NCBI GenBank assembly: GCA_029941885.1
Contig: JAPYTP010000010.1
Span: 11,852-44,822, forward strand
Length of the DNA stretch: 32,971 nt
Reading direction: 5' to 3'
Origin: Myxococcota bacterium
GTDB lineage: Bacteria > Myxococcota_A > UBA9160 > UBA4427
Shown here: one piece after another, positions 8,448 to 16,954 of the stretch
Numbering within the stretch: position 1 is the stretch's first letter
How the letters are laid out: every line of letters begins with the position of its first letter
The notes under the pieces: model-generated
Databases searched by the model: none
What the model was told of the DNA's origin: nothing
What the model saw: the letters and a program-made list of their open reading frames with translations, nothing else
Position numbers and translations under genes: made by a program

Positions 8448-8496
8448 GTAGGCTCGGGTCGAGAGTTCTTTCGCGGGCCCGATCAGAGGATATTCG

Positions 8497-9660
8497 ATGT
8501 CAACTGCCTTCTTCGACCGATATCGCCCCATCGATACGGATACCCATCTCACCGAGCCCGCGGACGTCTGGACCTCGAGGATGCCGTCCAAATGGGGAGA
8601 CGACATTCCGCACGTCGAGCGGATCGACGGACGCGACGTCTGGATCATGGCGGGCCAACCTTCGACCGGACCCGGATTCTTCAGCATGGCCGGCTTCGAT
8701 GGCTCGTTTCCCGAAGCGCCGGCCACATTCGAGGACGTGCTCCCGGCCTCCTATGATGCCCACGCCCGGCTCGAACACATGGATCGCGAAGGCATCCGAG
8801 CGCAGGTCCTCTACCCGAATGTCGGTGGTTTCGGGTCGGGTGCCTTCCTGAAAATGAAGCAGCCCGAATTGATGCTCGATTGCGTCCGTGCCTACAACGA
8901 CTTCCTCGCGGAATGGACCAGCACCGATTCGGATCGACTCGTTCCCGTCATGGCCCTGCCCTTCTGGGATGTTTCGACCGCCGTCACCGAACTCGAGCGA
9001 TCCGCTGCGCTCGGTCACAAGGCGGTCCTCATGTCAGGCGCGCCCCAGGATTTCGGAATGCCCTTCCTCTCAGAGGAACACTGGGATCCGATCTGGGACA
9101 CGGCGCAGGGTCTCGGCCTCTCGATCAGCTTCCACATCGGGAGCGGAGATGTCAGCGACGCCTTTCAACCTCACCTCTCGCCTCGATCCAATTTTGCGCG
9201 CTATTCCTCCCTCTCCTTCGTGCAGAACGCGAGTAGCCTGGTGGATGTGATTTTCGGTGGCGTGTGTCATCGCTTCCCGGACCTCAAATTCGTATCCGTC
9301 GAGAGCGGCGTCGGCTGGATGCAGTCCTTTCTCGAAGGGATGGACTGGCAATGGACGAACGGACAGGTGACCCGCGACCACCCGGAATACGAATTGTTGC
9401 CGAGCGAGTATTTCCGGCGACAGATCTACGGCTGTTTCTGGTTCGAACGGAAGGGGCTCGGACCCGTCCTCGAGAACCTGCCCGACAACCTGCTCTGGGA
9501 AACTGACTTTCCCCATCCGACCTGCCAACACCCGACCCCGGCAAACCCGATGGCGAAGCGGCCTTCCGAGTACGCTGAAGAAGCGCTCGCAGAGATTTCC
9601 GAGACCACGCTCGAGAAGGTGCTGCACGACAACGCGGCGGCGCTCTATCGGATTCCCTAG
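8497..9660 (+). CDS. Amidohydrolase family 2 protein (second copy)
   Basis: A 387-residue amidohydrolase_2 family TIM-barrel protein. Key residues are D13, D15 and H17 in PIDTDTHLTEP, H213 in SFHIGSG, E269 in VSVESGVGW, and D337 with H340 in WETDFPHPTCQHP. The start is fixed by AGAGGA (8485-8490) six bases upstream. It is a divergent relative of the protein at 4010, sharing the layout but little running sequence, so recent duplication is unlikely. The family includes decarboxylases and ring-fission hydrolases acting on aromatic or steroid-derived acids; the substrate is unknown. The aldo/keto reductase begins 51 bases after its stop on the same strand and may share a transcript. Confidence 0.9.
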   Translation: MSTAFFDRYRPIDTDTHLTEPADVWTSRMPSKWGDDIPHVERIDGRDVWIMAGQPSTGPGFFSMAGFDGSFPEAPATFEDVLPASYDAHARLEHMDREGIRAQVLYPNVGGFGSGAFLKMKQPELMLDCVRAYNDFLAEWTSTDSDRLVPVMALPFWDVSTAVTELERSAALGHKAVLMSGAPQDFGMPFLSEEHWDPIWDTAQGLGLSISFHIGSGDVSDAFQPHLSPRSNFARYSSLSFVQNASSLVDVIFGGVCHRFPDLKFVSVESGVGWMQSFLEGMDWQWTNGQVTRDHPEYELLPSEYFRRQIYGCFWFERKGLGPVLENLPDNLLWETDFPHPTCQHPTPANPMAKRPSEYAEEALAEISETTLEKVLHDNAAALYRIP

Positions 9661-9711
9661 GCCCGCGCGGACGACACCTCGTTTCGCCGTCTACCTCGAG
9701 GATCCAGTGTC

Positions 9712-10785
9712 TTGAAACGAACGCGGCTCGGACAGAGCGATCTCGAAATTTCGCGCATCCTATACGGTTCGATGGGTCGGCGAACTTCGAGTGAGGCGGA
9801 TCGGATCCGATCGATCCACGCGGCGATCGACGCCGGCACGACCTCGATCGACACGGCTCCTCTCTACGACTTCGGGGAGGTGGAAAAAGTCCTGGGCAAG
9901 GCGATTCGAGATCGCCGCGAGCGGGTCGAAATTCTCTCCAAGGTCGGCCTTCGCTGGGACGGGAACCACGGCGACACCCTCTTCGAGTTCGAGGATGAGT
10001 CGGGTACGCGGCGCGCAGTCCGCCGGGACAGCCGCCCGGTCGCGATTCGAAAGGACGTCGAAGAGAGCCTGGGAAGATTGGGAACGGACCGGATCGACCT
10101 CTGCCAGATCCATCATCCGGATCCCCGAGTCCCGATCGAAGAGAGCCTGGGAGAACTCGGCCGGCTCGCGGAGGAGGGGAAGATCCTCCATCTCGGTGTC
10201 TCGAATTTCAGCGGACGCGAGCTCGACGCCGCGGTCGCCCGAGCCCCCTCGTCTCATCCCGTTGCGAGCGACCAACTCCACTACAGTCTCCTTTCGAGAG
10301 GCGCTGAGCGCGACATCGTGCCGCTCTCCCGTCGACACGGCTTCGGTCTGCTGGCCTACACCCCGCTCGAAGCCGGGGCCCTGACCGATTCGATGCTCAC
10401 GCCGGATCGTCTCGATTCCGTGACACGCGAGCGCTCGACTCATTTTCGCCCAAAGAATGCGGCGGCGATCCGATCCGTGCTGAGCGAGAAGGTCGCGCCG
10501 ATCGCGGCGCGGCATGCAGCGAGCGTGACCCAGGTCTGCCTCGCCTGGCTGCTCCACCAGGAGCACGTGGATGGCGTGATCGTCGGCGCGAGTTCTGTCG
10601 AGCAGGTGATCGCTCACGCCGCAGCATCCGACCTCGCCCTCGAACCGGGCGAAGTCGAGTCCATCGGACAGGCTTTCACCTCCGTCGACATCGACCCGAT
10701 GGCTGGGCAGGATTGGCGCACGCGAGCGGACCATTTCGTCACCCGCGCCCGCCGCAGACTCGGGCGAATACTGCGACGTCGCTGA
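9712..10785 (+). CDS. Aldo/keto reductase
   Basis: A 357-residue NADPH-dependent aldo/keto reductase starting at TTG, with GAGGAT eight bases upstream; the first residues MKRTRLGQSDLEISRI fit the usual family start. The catalytic tetrad is visible: D47 and Y52 (SIDTAPLYDFG), K77 (LSKVG) and H134 (DLCQIHHPD). The C-terminal half has the TPLEAGALT and HVDGVIVGASSVEQ blocks that bind the cofactor. It reduces an aldehyde or ketone to an alcohol, substrate unknown. Compared with the compact family, an insertion at about residues 82-108 lies between the second and third catalytic blocks. It lies between an amidohydrolase and a serine hydrolase. Confidence 0.92.
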   Translation: MKRTRLGQSDLEISRILYGSMGRRTSSEADRIRSIHAAIDAGTTSIDTAPLYDFGEVEKVLGKAIRDRRERVEILSKVGLRWDGNHGDTLFEFEDESGTRRAVRRDSRPVAIRKDVEESLGRLGTDRIDLCQIHHPDPRVPIEESLGELGRLAEEGKILHLGVSNFSGRELDAAVARAPSSHPVASDQLHYSLLSRGAERDIVPLSRRHGFGLLAYTPLEAGALTDSMLTPDRLDSVTRERSTHFRPKNAAAIRSVLSEKVAPIAARHAASVTQVCLAWLLHQEHVDGVIVGASSVEQVIAHAAASDLALEPGEVESIGQAFTSVDIDPMAGQDWRTRADHFVTRARRRLGRILRRR

Positions 10786-10830
10786 TCCCGGAAAGACGCC
10801 GGAGCGCATGAGCGAGAGGGCAGATCGATT

Positions 10831-12141
10831 ATGATCGCGAAGTGGTTTCAGCGAGGACGATCCGAGCAGCGGAATCCGCGAGATTGCGGGTTCGCTTCCG
10901 CAGTCGCCGCGTCGCTCGCCTTCGTCGCATGCGGCGGCGCAACGCCTCCACTCCCGCAGATCGGTGAACCGGCCACCGACGCCGATCGGCTCTCCTGGAT
11001 TCGACGAGCGGCGATGGACCGGGTGCTCGATTATCGCGTGTGGTCGGGGGCACGTGCCGGATTCGTAGCGCTCGTGGCGCGAAATGGACGCATGGTCTAC
11101 GCCCGCACCACGGGACAGGCGGATCGCGCCTCCGGGGTCCCGATGACCCTCGACACGCGTTTCCACATCGCATCGATGACGAAGCCCGTGACCGCGGTCG
11201 CAGCGATGATCCTGATCGAGGAGGGCCGCCTCTCTCTCGACGATTCGATCGAGAAATTCATTCCGTCTTTCGCGCAAATGCGCCTCGCAACCGAGCGCGA
11301 TGAGGACGGGGGCTGGACGACGAAACCTCTCGCGAACCCCATTCGTGTCCGCCACCTGCTGACCTTCTCCTCCGGCATCGGCGGGTACGCGGAGACCGAA
11401 GACCCGCTCGATACGGTCTGGCGATCGCCGGATATCGAAGAGGCTGGGCTCGGCTCCCTCGCCGATCGAATCTCGCTCATCCCGAAGCTGCCGCTCTATG
11501 AGGAACCCGGTACGAAGTGGCGCTATGGCTGGTCCGCCGATGTCCTTGCCCGGGTGATCGAGGTCGCCGCGGACGAACCCTACGACGCATTCCTGCGGCG
11601 GCGCCTCTTTGCGCCCCTCGGCATGGAGTCAACCGGCTACCCGGATGACTTGCCCGAGGACATCCCGATCGCCACGATGTACACCCATGACGAGACGGGG
11701 TCACTCGTTCACGACCCCCAATTCGACGACTACTACGGCCACGGCTGGACCCCTGGCGGCGGCGGACTCGTCTCCACGGGCCCCGACTACATGCGCCTCG
11801 CGCTCATGCTCGCGGGGGGCGGGACCCTGGACGGCGTGCGAATCCTCGCACCCGAAACCGTCGTGGAGATGACGCGTCTCCACGTGCAATCCGGCGTCCT
11901 CGAGGATATGGGCATCGAAGGGCTTGGCTGGGGACTCGGCTTCTCCGTCGTCGCCGATGACAGCAAGACGATCATGCCCTCCTGCAACGGAGATTTCTGG
12001 TGGAGCGGGCGATTCGGGACGCAATTCTGGATCAGTCCCAAGAACCGGACCGTCGTCGTCGTCATGCAACAGACCGAGCGCGGACCCTACTCGGACATGC
12101 CGGCAACTCCGTCGATCGTGCAGATCCTGGCGATGCCCTGA
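10831..12141 (+). CDS. Beta-lactamase family serine hydrolase (EstB-like), probable lipoprotein
   Basis: A 436-residue class C beta-lactamase-fold protein. The nucleophile motif is S115-M-T-K118 in HIASMTKPVTAV. The second motif begins at Y232 in WRYGWSADVLARV, the Tyr-x-x-Ser arrangement seen in EstB-type esterases rather than the Tyr-Ala-Asn of true beta-lactamases. The third region is probably WWSGRFGTQFW. An N-terminal hydrophobic stretch (residues 21-33) ending FVAC34 suggests a lipoprotein. The likely reaction is hydrolysis of an ester or amide, including possible lactone or transesterification chemistry; antibiotic resistance is not implied. GAGAGGG at 10814-10820 precedes the start. 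It converges on the alpha/beta hydrolase with an 18-base gap. Confidence 0.9.
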   Translation: MIAKWFQRGRSEQRNPRDCGFASAVAASLAFVACGGATPPLPQIGEPATDADRLSWIRRAAMDRVLDYRVWSGARAGFVALVARNGRMVYARTTGQADRASGVPMTLDTRFHIASMTKPVTAVAAMILIEEGRLSLDDSIEKFIPSFAQMRLATERDEDGGWTTKPLANPIRVRHLLTFSSGIGGYAETEDPLDTVWRSPDIEEAGLGSLADRISLIPKLPLYEEPGTKWRYGWSADVLARVIEVAADEPYDAFLRRRLFAPLGMESTGYPDDLPEDIPIATMYTHDETGSLVHDPQFDDYYGHGWTPGGGGLVSTGPDYMRLALMLAGGGTLDGVRILAPETVVEMTRLHVQSGVLEDMGIEGLGWGLGFSVVADDSKTIMPSCNGDFWWSGRFGTQFWISPKNRTVVVVMQQTERGPYSDMPATPSIVQILAMP

Positions 12142-12159
12142 GACCGGACGTCGGCCTTC

Positions 12160-13203
12160 TCAGCGCCCTGGCGCGCGACAGAAATTGGCAATGTTGCTCG
12201 CCGTGTCCCGACTGATGTCGGGACAGGCCAGAGGAAAGATCTCCGTACCGTGGATCGTCCCCATCACCTGCCGACAACGTGCCTCGACACCCTCGCACAG
12301 AAGCAGTCGATAGAACTCGATTCCCTCGTCTCGCAGCGGATCGCATTCGTTCACACTGATCACCGTTGGAGGCAGCCCCCGGACGTCCTCGGGCCCTGCA
12401 AACGACGGCCACGCGAGCGGGTTCTGATTCTCGAACTCTTCGATCCCGTAGGCCACTGCGCCGTTGTTGTTATGCACGTCGAGCAGGATGCCATTATTCT
12501 CGACCGATGAGGGAAAGCGCGCCTGCGGCCATTCACCGGCGATATAGGGACAGAGCGCGTAAAGGCCTCGAATCAGGTCGAGGCGCCCCTCGCGCTTCAA
12601 CCGCAGCCCGGTCGCGAGGGTGAGATTTCCGCCACCGCTCTCCCCAGCGATGATGATCCGATCCGGATCGATGCCGAGATCCCTGGCGTTGGCGGAGACC
12701 CATGCGAGACCCGCCACACAATCGTCGAGACCGGCGGGATAGGGAGCGACCTCGGGTGCGGAGGACGGCGTAAGGCAGTTCCGGAAGTCGACCATCGCGA
12801 CCTGGACGCCCTGTGCGGCGATGATCCTGCCCCAGGCACGGTAGTTCCCGTCGAAGCAGGAAAGCATCTGCATCCCGCCGCCGTGGATATAGTAGACACA
12901 TGGCAACAGATCCTCCGACTCGTGGCGAATCAATTGGATCTTGACCGTGTTCCCGTCCGGCTGCGAGATGAACTCTCGGGTCTCGATCTTGAGGCCGTCC
13001 GAGGGCGCGATCTTCTCGTCGTCGCAGAGTTCCAGGAACGCACGAAAACCCTCCGCTGAAGCACGCGCGATTTCGCCATTCGCCCGAGCGAGGAGTTCTT
13101 CGCGATTCGCGACATCTTCGCCCGCAGCCAGCGCCATCTGGCCGAAGAGGGCCTTGATTCGCGGATCGATGCGCGGATCATCATTGATCTTCGAGTTGCT
13201 CAT
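12160..13203 (-). CDS. Alpha/beta hydrolase, HSL family esterase
   Basis: A 347-residue cytoplasmic esterase or lipase of the hormone-sensitive-lipase family. The oxyanion motif HGGG is at residues 107-110 (YYIHGGGM), the nucleophile is S189 in AGESGGGNL, the acid D288 in VNECDPLRDEG and the histidine H318 in GTIHGTE. The start at 13203 has AGGAGA nine bases upstream; a further in-frame ATG at 13248 lacks one. The enzyme would cleave carboxylic esters of short to medium acyl chains. It is divergent from the SnoaL-like gene at 13397, with 193 bases between them that should hold promoters for both. Confidence 0.93.
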   Translation of the reverse strand: MSNSKINDDPRIDPRIKALFGQMALAAGEDVANREELLARANGEIARASAEGFRAFLELCDDEKIAPSDGLKIETREFISQPDGNTVKIQLIRHESEDLLPCVYYIHGGGMQMLSCFDGNYRAWGRIIAAQGVQVAMVDFRNCLTPSSAPEVAPYPAGLDDCVAGLAWVSANARDLGIDPDRIIIAGESGGGNLTLATGLRLKREGRLDLIRGLYALCPYIAGEWPQARFPSSVENNGILLDVHNNNGAVAYGIEEFENQNPLAWPSFAGPEDVRGLPPTVISVNECDPLRDEGIEFYRLLLCEGVEARCRQVMGTIHGTEIFPLACPDISRDTASNIANFCRAPGR

Positions 13204-13396
13204 GGGATCGATTCTCCTGGGCTCGCCGCGGCCAGAATGGAGCCGCACAGCCTGCGAGGGTAGCGTGGGGAAACGTGTCTGCTTCGGGTCTCGGAGTCTG
13301 CGGGACCGGACTCGCCGTGGATCGAACGCGTCCTACCCTAGTCCCAGAACGATGGAAGCGCTTCCGCGTCCCTCACTCCCGAATCGGAGCTCCCAG

Positions 13397-13867
13397 ATGT
13401 CGACTCTCGAAAAACGCGTAGACCGTATCGAAGCACAGATCCAGGAGTTGGCCGATCGCGGGACTCTCATCGAGTTGACCGGACGCTACTGCCACGCCAT
13501 CTCGAGCGGTGACATGGAATCAGTCCTCACACTCTTCACCGAAGATGCTGCTCTGGAAACGACCTTTCCCCCCGGATCCGGGCAGGAGGCCACGACGACG
13601 ACCGGCCGAGAAGCGCTTCGTGAAAACTACAAGGGCACCGCCGGGATGGACCTCAAGCCCTGCGTCCACAATCACGTCATCGAACTGCATGGCGATCGTG
13701 CCCGAGGTTTCTGCTCGGTCGAATTGCGATTGATCCAGGGCGGCGTCGCCTTTACGGGCGCGGGACACTACGAGGATCAATTTCGTCGGGACGCCGGGGA
13801 GTGGCGCTTCCAGCGGCGAAAACTCGTGGTCTACCACTGGGTTCCACACACCGAGGGCTGGAACTGA
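13397..13867 (+). CDS. SnoaL-like (NTF2-fold) protein
   Basis: A 156-residue protein with the SnoaL_4-type pattern: an N-terminal helix with coiled character (LEKRVDRIEAQIQEL), then LIELTGRYCHAISSGDMESVLTLFTEDA, CVHNHVIEL, and a final VAFTGAGHYEDQF...WRFQRRKL block. Family members act as small-molecule isomerases or dehydratases, or as hydroxylase partners; no catalytic residue can be assigned safely, though the histidines at HNHV are candidates. GGAG at 13386-13389 supports the start, and a long upstream extension of the frame is not supported. The P450 gene follows 97 bases later on the same strand, which makes a shared pathway plausible. Confidence 0.85.
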   Translation: MSTLEKRVDRIEAQIQELADRGTLIELTGRYCHAISSGDMESVLTLFTEDAALETTFPPGSGQEATTTTGREALRENYKGTAGMDLKPCVHNHVIELHGDRARGFCSVELRLIQGGVAFTGAGHYEDQFRRDAGEWRFQRRKLVVYHWVPHTEGWN

Positions 13868-13964
13868 GACCCGCTCTGTCGAGCAGATCCGAGGCCCGCG
13901 GTGCAACCCGATGCGGCTCGACGTGGACGGCAAATCTGCGTAGGATCCCCGCACGAGGAGCAAC

Positions 13965-15152
13965 ATGACCGTCGAGTACGACCCCTTTTCCGAAGAAGTG
14001 ATCCACGGCGACAACCACGGTATCTACAAGCAACTCCGCGAGGAGTCGCCCGTCCATTTCATGGCGCAATGGAACGCCTACGCACTCTCTCGCTTCGATG
14101 ATGTCTGGTGGGCCTGCGAGGGGGATTTCGTCTCGAATGGGACGGGTGGCACGTCGGCTCATCTGCTGACGAGAGTCCAGCCCGTGCTCCCGCTGCTCAA
14201 TAACATGGACCCGCCAGACCACACCAAGCTCCGCTCTGGCCTGCGAAAGCATTTCATGCCGGCTCGCGTTCGCGCACTCGAGCCCTGGATCCGCGACCTC
14301 GTCGATGAGCTGCTCAAGCCCTTCGACGACGGCGAGACCCACGAGTTCGTGGAGGAATTCGCCCAACCCCTGGCGATGAATGTCGGCTGCAAGGTGATCG
14401 GATTGCCCCCGGAAGACGGTGACTACCTGCGCGATGTCATCGGCCGATTTTTCGCCCGCGAACCGGGCAAGGCCGGCATGACCGACGACGGCCTCGTCGC
14501 GATGGGCGAGATGAACGAATACCTGCGGAGGATCTCGGCCGAGCAGAGAGCCAATCCGCCGGCGGAACCGAACGCGATCAGCGTATTGCGCGACTATCGC
14601 GACCAGGACGGCAACTCCCTCTCCGATGATGACATCGGGTCGCATCTGAGCCTGCTCCTGATCGGCGGCACGGACACCCTTCCCAAGGTGCTCGCCAACC
14701 TGATGCTGCGTCTCCGACAGAATCCGGACCAGCGAAACGATCTGACTTCGAACCCCGAGCTTTCGGTGCCGGCCTTCAACGAGGCGGTGCGACTCGACAT
14801 GCCGACGCAGAACATGTGCCGCATGATCAACCGGGATGTGGAACGACACGGCACGAAGATGAGCGCCGGCCAGGTCATCGTTCTTCTCTACACGGCAGCG
14901 AATCGTGATCACCGCGAATTTCCCGATCCCGATCGATTCAACATCCATCGAAACCCGTCGCGATCCCTCGGGTTCAGCCACGGCCACCACGCGTGCATCG
15001 GCCTCCACGTCGCCCGCAAGGAAGGGGAGATCGCGATCAACGAGATCCTGTCCCGCTTCCCCGCCTACGACGTCGACGAGTCCGGCCTGAAGACCTACGC
15101 GACAGAATTCGTGAAGGGCTACTCCGCCATGCCGGTGCGCTTCAAGGGTTGA
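13965..15152 (+). CDS. Cytochrome P450
   Basis: A 395-residue soluble class I bacterial P450. The haem-binding loop is GFSHGHHACIG with C344 as the thiolate ligand. The I-helix oxygen-activation motif is G234-G-T-D-T238, and the K-helix E-x-x-R is E273 to R276. Other typical blocks are MDPPDHTKLR and ANRDHREFPDPDRF. It needs a ferredoxin and reductase, neither of which is in this window. The role is hydroxylation of an unactivated carbon; related P450s act on terpenoids, fatty acids or steroids, but the substrate cannot be fixed here. GAGGAG lies four bases before the ATG, and a TAGGAT -10-like hexamer lies at 13941-13946. Two SDRs follow, possibly oxidising the alcohol product. Confidence 0.96.
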   Translation: MTVEYDPFSEEVIHGDNHGIYKQLREESPVHFMAQWNAYALSRFDDVWWACEGDFVSNGTGGTSAHLLTRVQPVLPLLNNMDPPDHTKLRSGLRKHFMPARVRALEPWIRDLVDELLKPFDDGETHEFVEEFAQPLAMNVGCKVIGLPPEDGDYLRDVIGRFFAREPGKAGMTDDGLVAMGEMNEYLRRISAEQRANPPAEPNAISVLRDYRDQDGNSLSDDDIGSHLSLLLIGGTDTLPKVLANLMLRLRQNPDQRNDLTSNPELSVPAFNEAVRLDMPTQNMCRMINRDVERHGTKMSAGQVIVLLYTAANRDHREFPDPDRFNIHRNPSRSLGFSHGHHACIGLHVARKEGEIAINEILSRFPAYDVDESGLKTYATEFVKGYSAMPVRFKG

Positions 15153-15268
15153 GACGAAGCGCGCTTCGGCCCGTCCCCGCGGCCCGCCCGGGGTCGGAAT
15201 CACGTGCTGGAGTTCCCCGCAGCGAATGTCTAGTCTGATGCACGGAATCGAGACAAGGAGAGAACCCG

Positions 15269-16051
15269 ATGGGGCGCTTGGATGGCAAGGTGGCACTCGT
15301 GAGCGGAGCCGCTCGTGGAATGGGTCAAGCCGAGGCTCGCCTCTTCGCCGCCGAGGGTGCAAAGGTCGTTCTGTGCGACATCGTCGACGATGAGGGCAAG
15401 GCGGTCGCCAGCGAGGTCGGAGCCAACGCGATCTATCAGCACCTCGACGTGACCCGCGAGGAGGAATGGGCCGAAGCGATCGCGGCAACCCTCGCCGCCT
15501 TCGGTCACCTCGATACTCTCGTCAACAACGCGGGAATCGGCGAGATGGTCCCCTTCGACCAGATGTCGCTCGAGGATTATCGGCGCGTTACGGAAGTCAA
15601 TCAGACAGGCGTCTTTCTGGGCATGAAGTCCGCAATCGAAAGCATGACCGCCGCGGGCGGTGGTTCGATCATCAACATCTCTTCGATCGATGGGCTCACG
15701 GCAGCCAACTGCGTCCTCCACTACATCGCAAGCAAGTGGGCGGTCCGTGGGATGACGAAGGCCGCTGCGATCGAATTGGCTCCGCGTAACATCCGCGTAA
15801 ACTCCGTGCACCCCGGTTTCATCCGGACCATGATCGGCAATCCGGACGGCGTCGCGCGCCCCGAGGGCGACGAGGTCCTCGATGAGTTCACCAAGAAGTG
15901 GACGCCGATGGGTCGAACCGGTGAACCCGAGGACATTGCAAAACTCGTCCTCTTTCTCGCTTCGGATGACAGCGCGTATTCAACCGGATCGGAGTTCGTC
16001 GCGGACGGTGGCATGATCGCCGGCTACCCGTCGCCTGGAACCGATCTCTAG
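15269..16051 (+). CDS. Short-chain dehydrogenase/reductase (SDR)
   Basis: A 260-residue classical SDR. The cofactor site is SGAARGMGQ (residues 12-20), with D37 after the second strand indicating NAD(H) preference. NNAG is at 86-89. Catalytic residues are S139 (NISSIDG), Y152 and K156 (YIASK). The C-terminal block is STGSEFVADGG. It probably oxidises or reduces a secondary alcohol or ketone, in the manner of 3-alpha/20-beta-hydroxysteroid or cyclic terpene alcohol dehydrogenases. AAGGAG at 15255-15260 sets the start. It follows the P450 by 116 bases and precedes a closely related SDR, which suggests a tandem duplication. Confidence 0.94.
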   Translation: MGRLDGKVALVSGAARGMGQAEARLFAAEGAKVVLCDIVDDEGKAVASEVGANAIYQHLDVTREEEWAEAIAATLAAFGHLDTLVNNAGIGEMVPFDQMSLEDYRRVTEVNQTGVFLGMKSAIESMTAAGGGSIINISSIDGLTAANCVLHYIASKWAVRGMTKAAAIELAPRNIRVNSVHPGFIRTMIGNPDGVARPEGDEVLDEFTKKWTPMGRTGEPEDIAKLVLFLASDDSAYSTGSEFVADGGMIAGYPSPGTDL

Positions 16052-16133
16052 CGGCCTCGCCTCCGGCAGTGTGGCGACCTCTTTTCGCCCCCGTTCTTTT
16101 CTCTCCAACTCTCCATGCCCCCACGGAGTCACC

Positions 16134-16904
16134 ATGAATCGACTCGAAAACAAGGTCGCCCTCGTCACGGGCGGTGCACGAGGGCTCGGCGCATCGACCG
16201 TTCGTCTCATGGCTACCGAGGGGGCCAAGGTCGTTTTCGGAGATGTCCTCGACGCCGAGGGGGAAGCGCTTGCCCGGGAACTCGGCAGCGACGTGGCTTT
16301 CGTCCACATGGACGTCACGGAGCAGGCCGACTGGGACGCCGCAATCGAACGCGCACAGACGTTCGGGCCGCTCAATGTGCTCGTCAACAACGCCGCCGTC
16401 GTCCACATGGCCGCACTCTCGGAGACGACGGACGAGGACTACCTGCGCGTCTTCAAGATCAATCAATTCGGAACCTTCATCGGGATTCGATCCGTCATCG
16501 GACCGATGAAGGCAGCGGGTGCAGGCTCGATCATCAATGTCTCCTCGATCGATGGTCTGCACTCCTCAGCGGGACTCTCCGCGTATTCCTCGACGAAATG
16601 GGCCGTCCGCGGCCTCACCAAGAACGCCGCGATCGAACTCGGCCAATACGGCATCCGCGTGAACAGCGTTCACCCGGGCGGGATGTACACCGCGATGGGT
16701 GGGTCGGAGCACATCTCGGAGGAGAATCTGAACAAGTCGACCTACGCGAAGTTCCCGATTCCCCGTGTCGGGCAGCCCGAAGAGGTCGCTCAGGTGATCC
16801 TCTTCCTGGCGACAGACGAGGCGAGCTACTCGACCGGTTCGGAATTCGTGGCCGATGGGGGATGGTTCACGGGCATGCGCAATCCGAACATGCCCTGCTC
16901 GTAG
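16134..16904 (+). CDS. Short-chain dehydrogenase/reductase (SDR), tandem paralogue
   Basis: A 256-residue classical SDR. The cofactor loop is TGGARGLGA (residues 12-20), with D37 indicating NAD(H) use. Catalytic residues are S138 (NVSSIDG), Y151 and K155 (YSSTK). The usual NNAG motif reads NNAA, a tolerated variant. The ATG at 16134 has GGAG five bases upstream and gives a normal-length protein; the in-frame extension to 16071 is not conserved. It shares the SSIDGL, KWAVRG, AAIEL and STGSEFVADGG blocks with the preceding SDR. It converges on the oxygenase-like gene at 16955-17956 with a 50-base gap. Confidence 0.94.
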   Translation: MNRLENKVALVTGGARGLGASTVRLMATEGAKVVFGDVLDAEGEALARELGSDVAFVHMDVTEQADWDAAIERAQTFGPLNVLVNNAAVVHMAALSETTDEDYLRVFKINQFGTFIGIRSVIGPMKAAGAGSIINVSSIDGLHSSAGLSAYSSTKWAVRGLTKNAAIELGQYGIRVNSVHPGGMYTAMGGSEHISEENLNKSTYAKFPIPRVGQPEEVAQVILFLATDEASYSTGSEFVADGGWFTGMRNPNMPCS

Positions 16905-16954
16905 TATCTGGCCTGGTCCGAAGCAGGGATGGCCCACGGAAGGGTTCGCTGCGA

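Larger units (their letters stand above)
7803..8496. other. 694-base region without a convincing gene
   Basis: Apart from the doubtful minus-strand ORF at 7836-8306, I find no protein with recognisable motifs in any frame, no RNA gene and no clear repeat. The right end carries the probable promoter region of the amidohydrolase at 8497. Confidence 0.6.

Noticed and set aside
9760..11355. Minus-strand frame of 531 codons opposite the aldo/keto reductase and serine hydrolase
   Set aside because: It spans two genes with full catalytic motifs on the plus strand and shows no recognisable protein.
10831..12141. Beta-lactam resistance gene
   Set aside because: The second motif is the EstB-type Tyr-x-x-Ser and the context is catabolic, so an esterase is more likely.
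12941..13396. N-terminal extension of the SnoaL-like gene at 13397
   Set aside because: The upstream part runs antisense to the alpha/beta hydrolase and is Arg/Ser-rich; the ATG at 13397 has its own ribosome site.
13752..15488. Minus-strand frame of 578 codons opposite the P450
   Set aside because: Antisense shadow; the plus strand has all P450 signatures.
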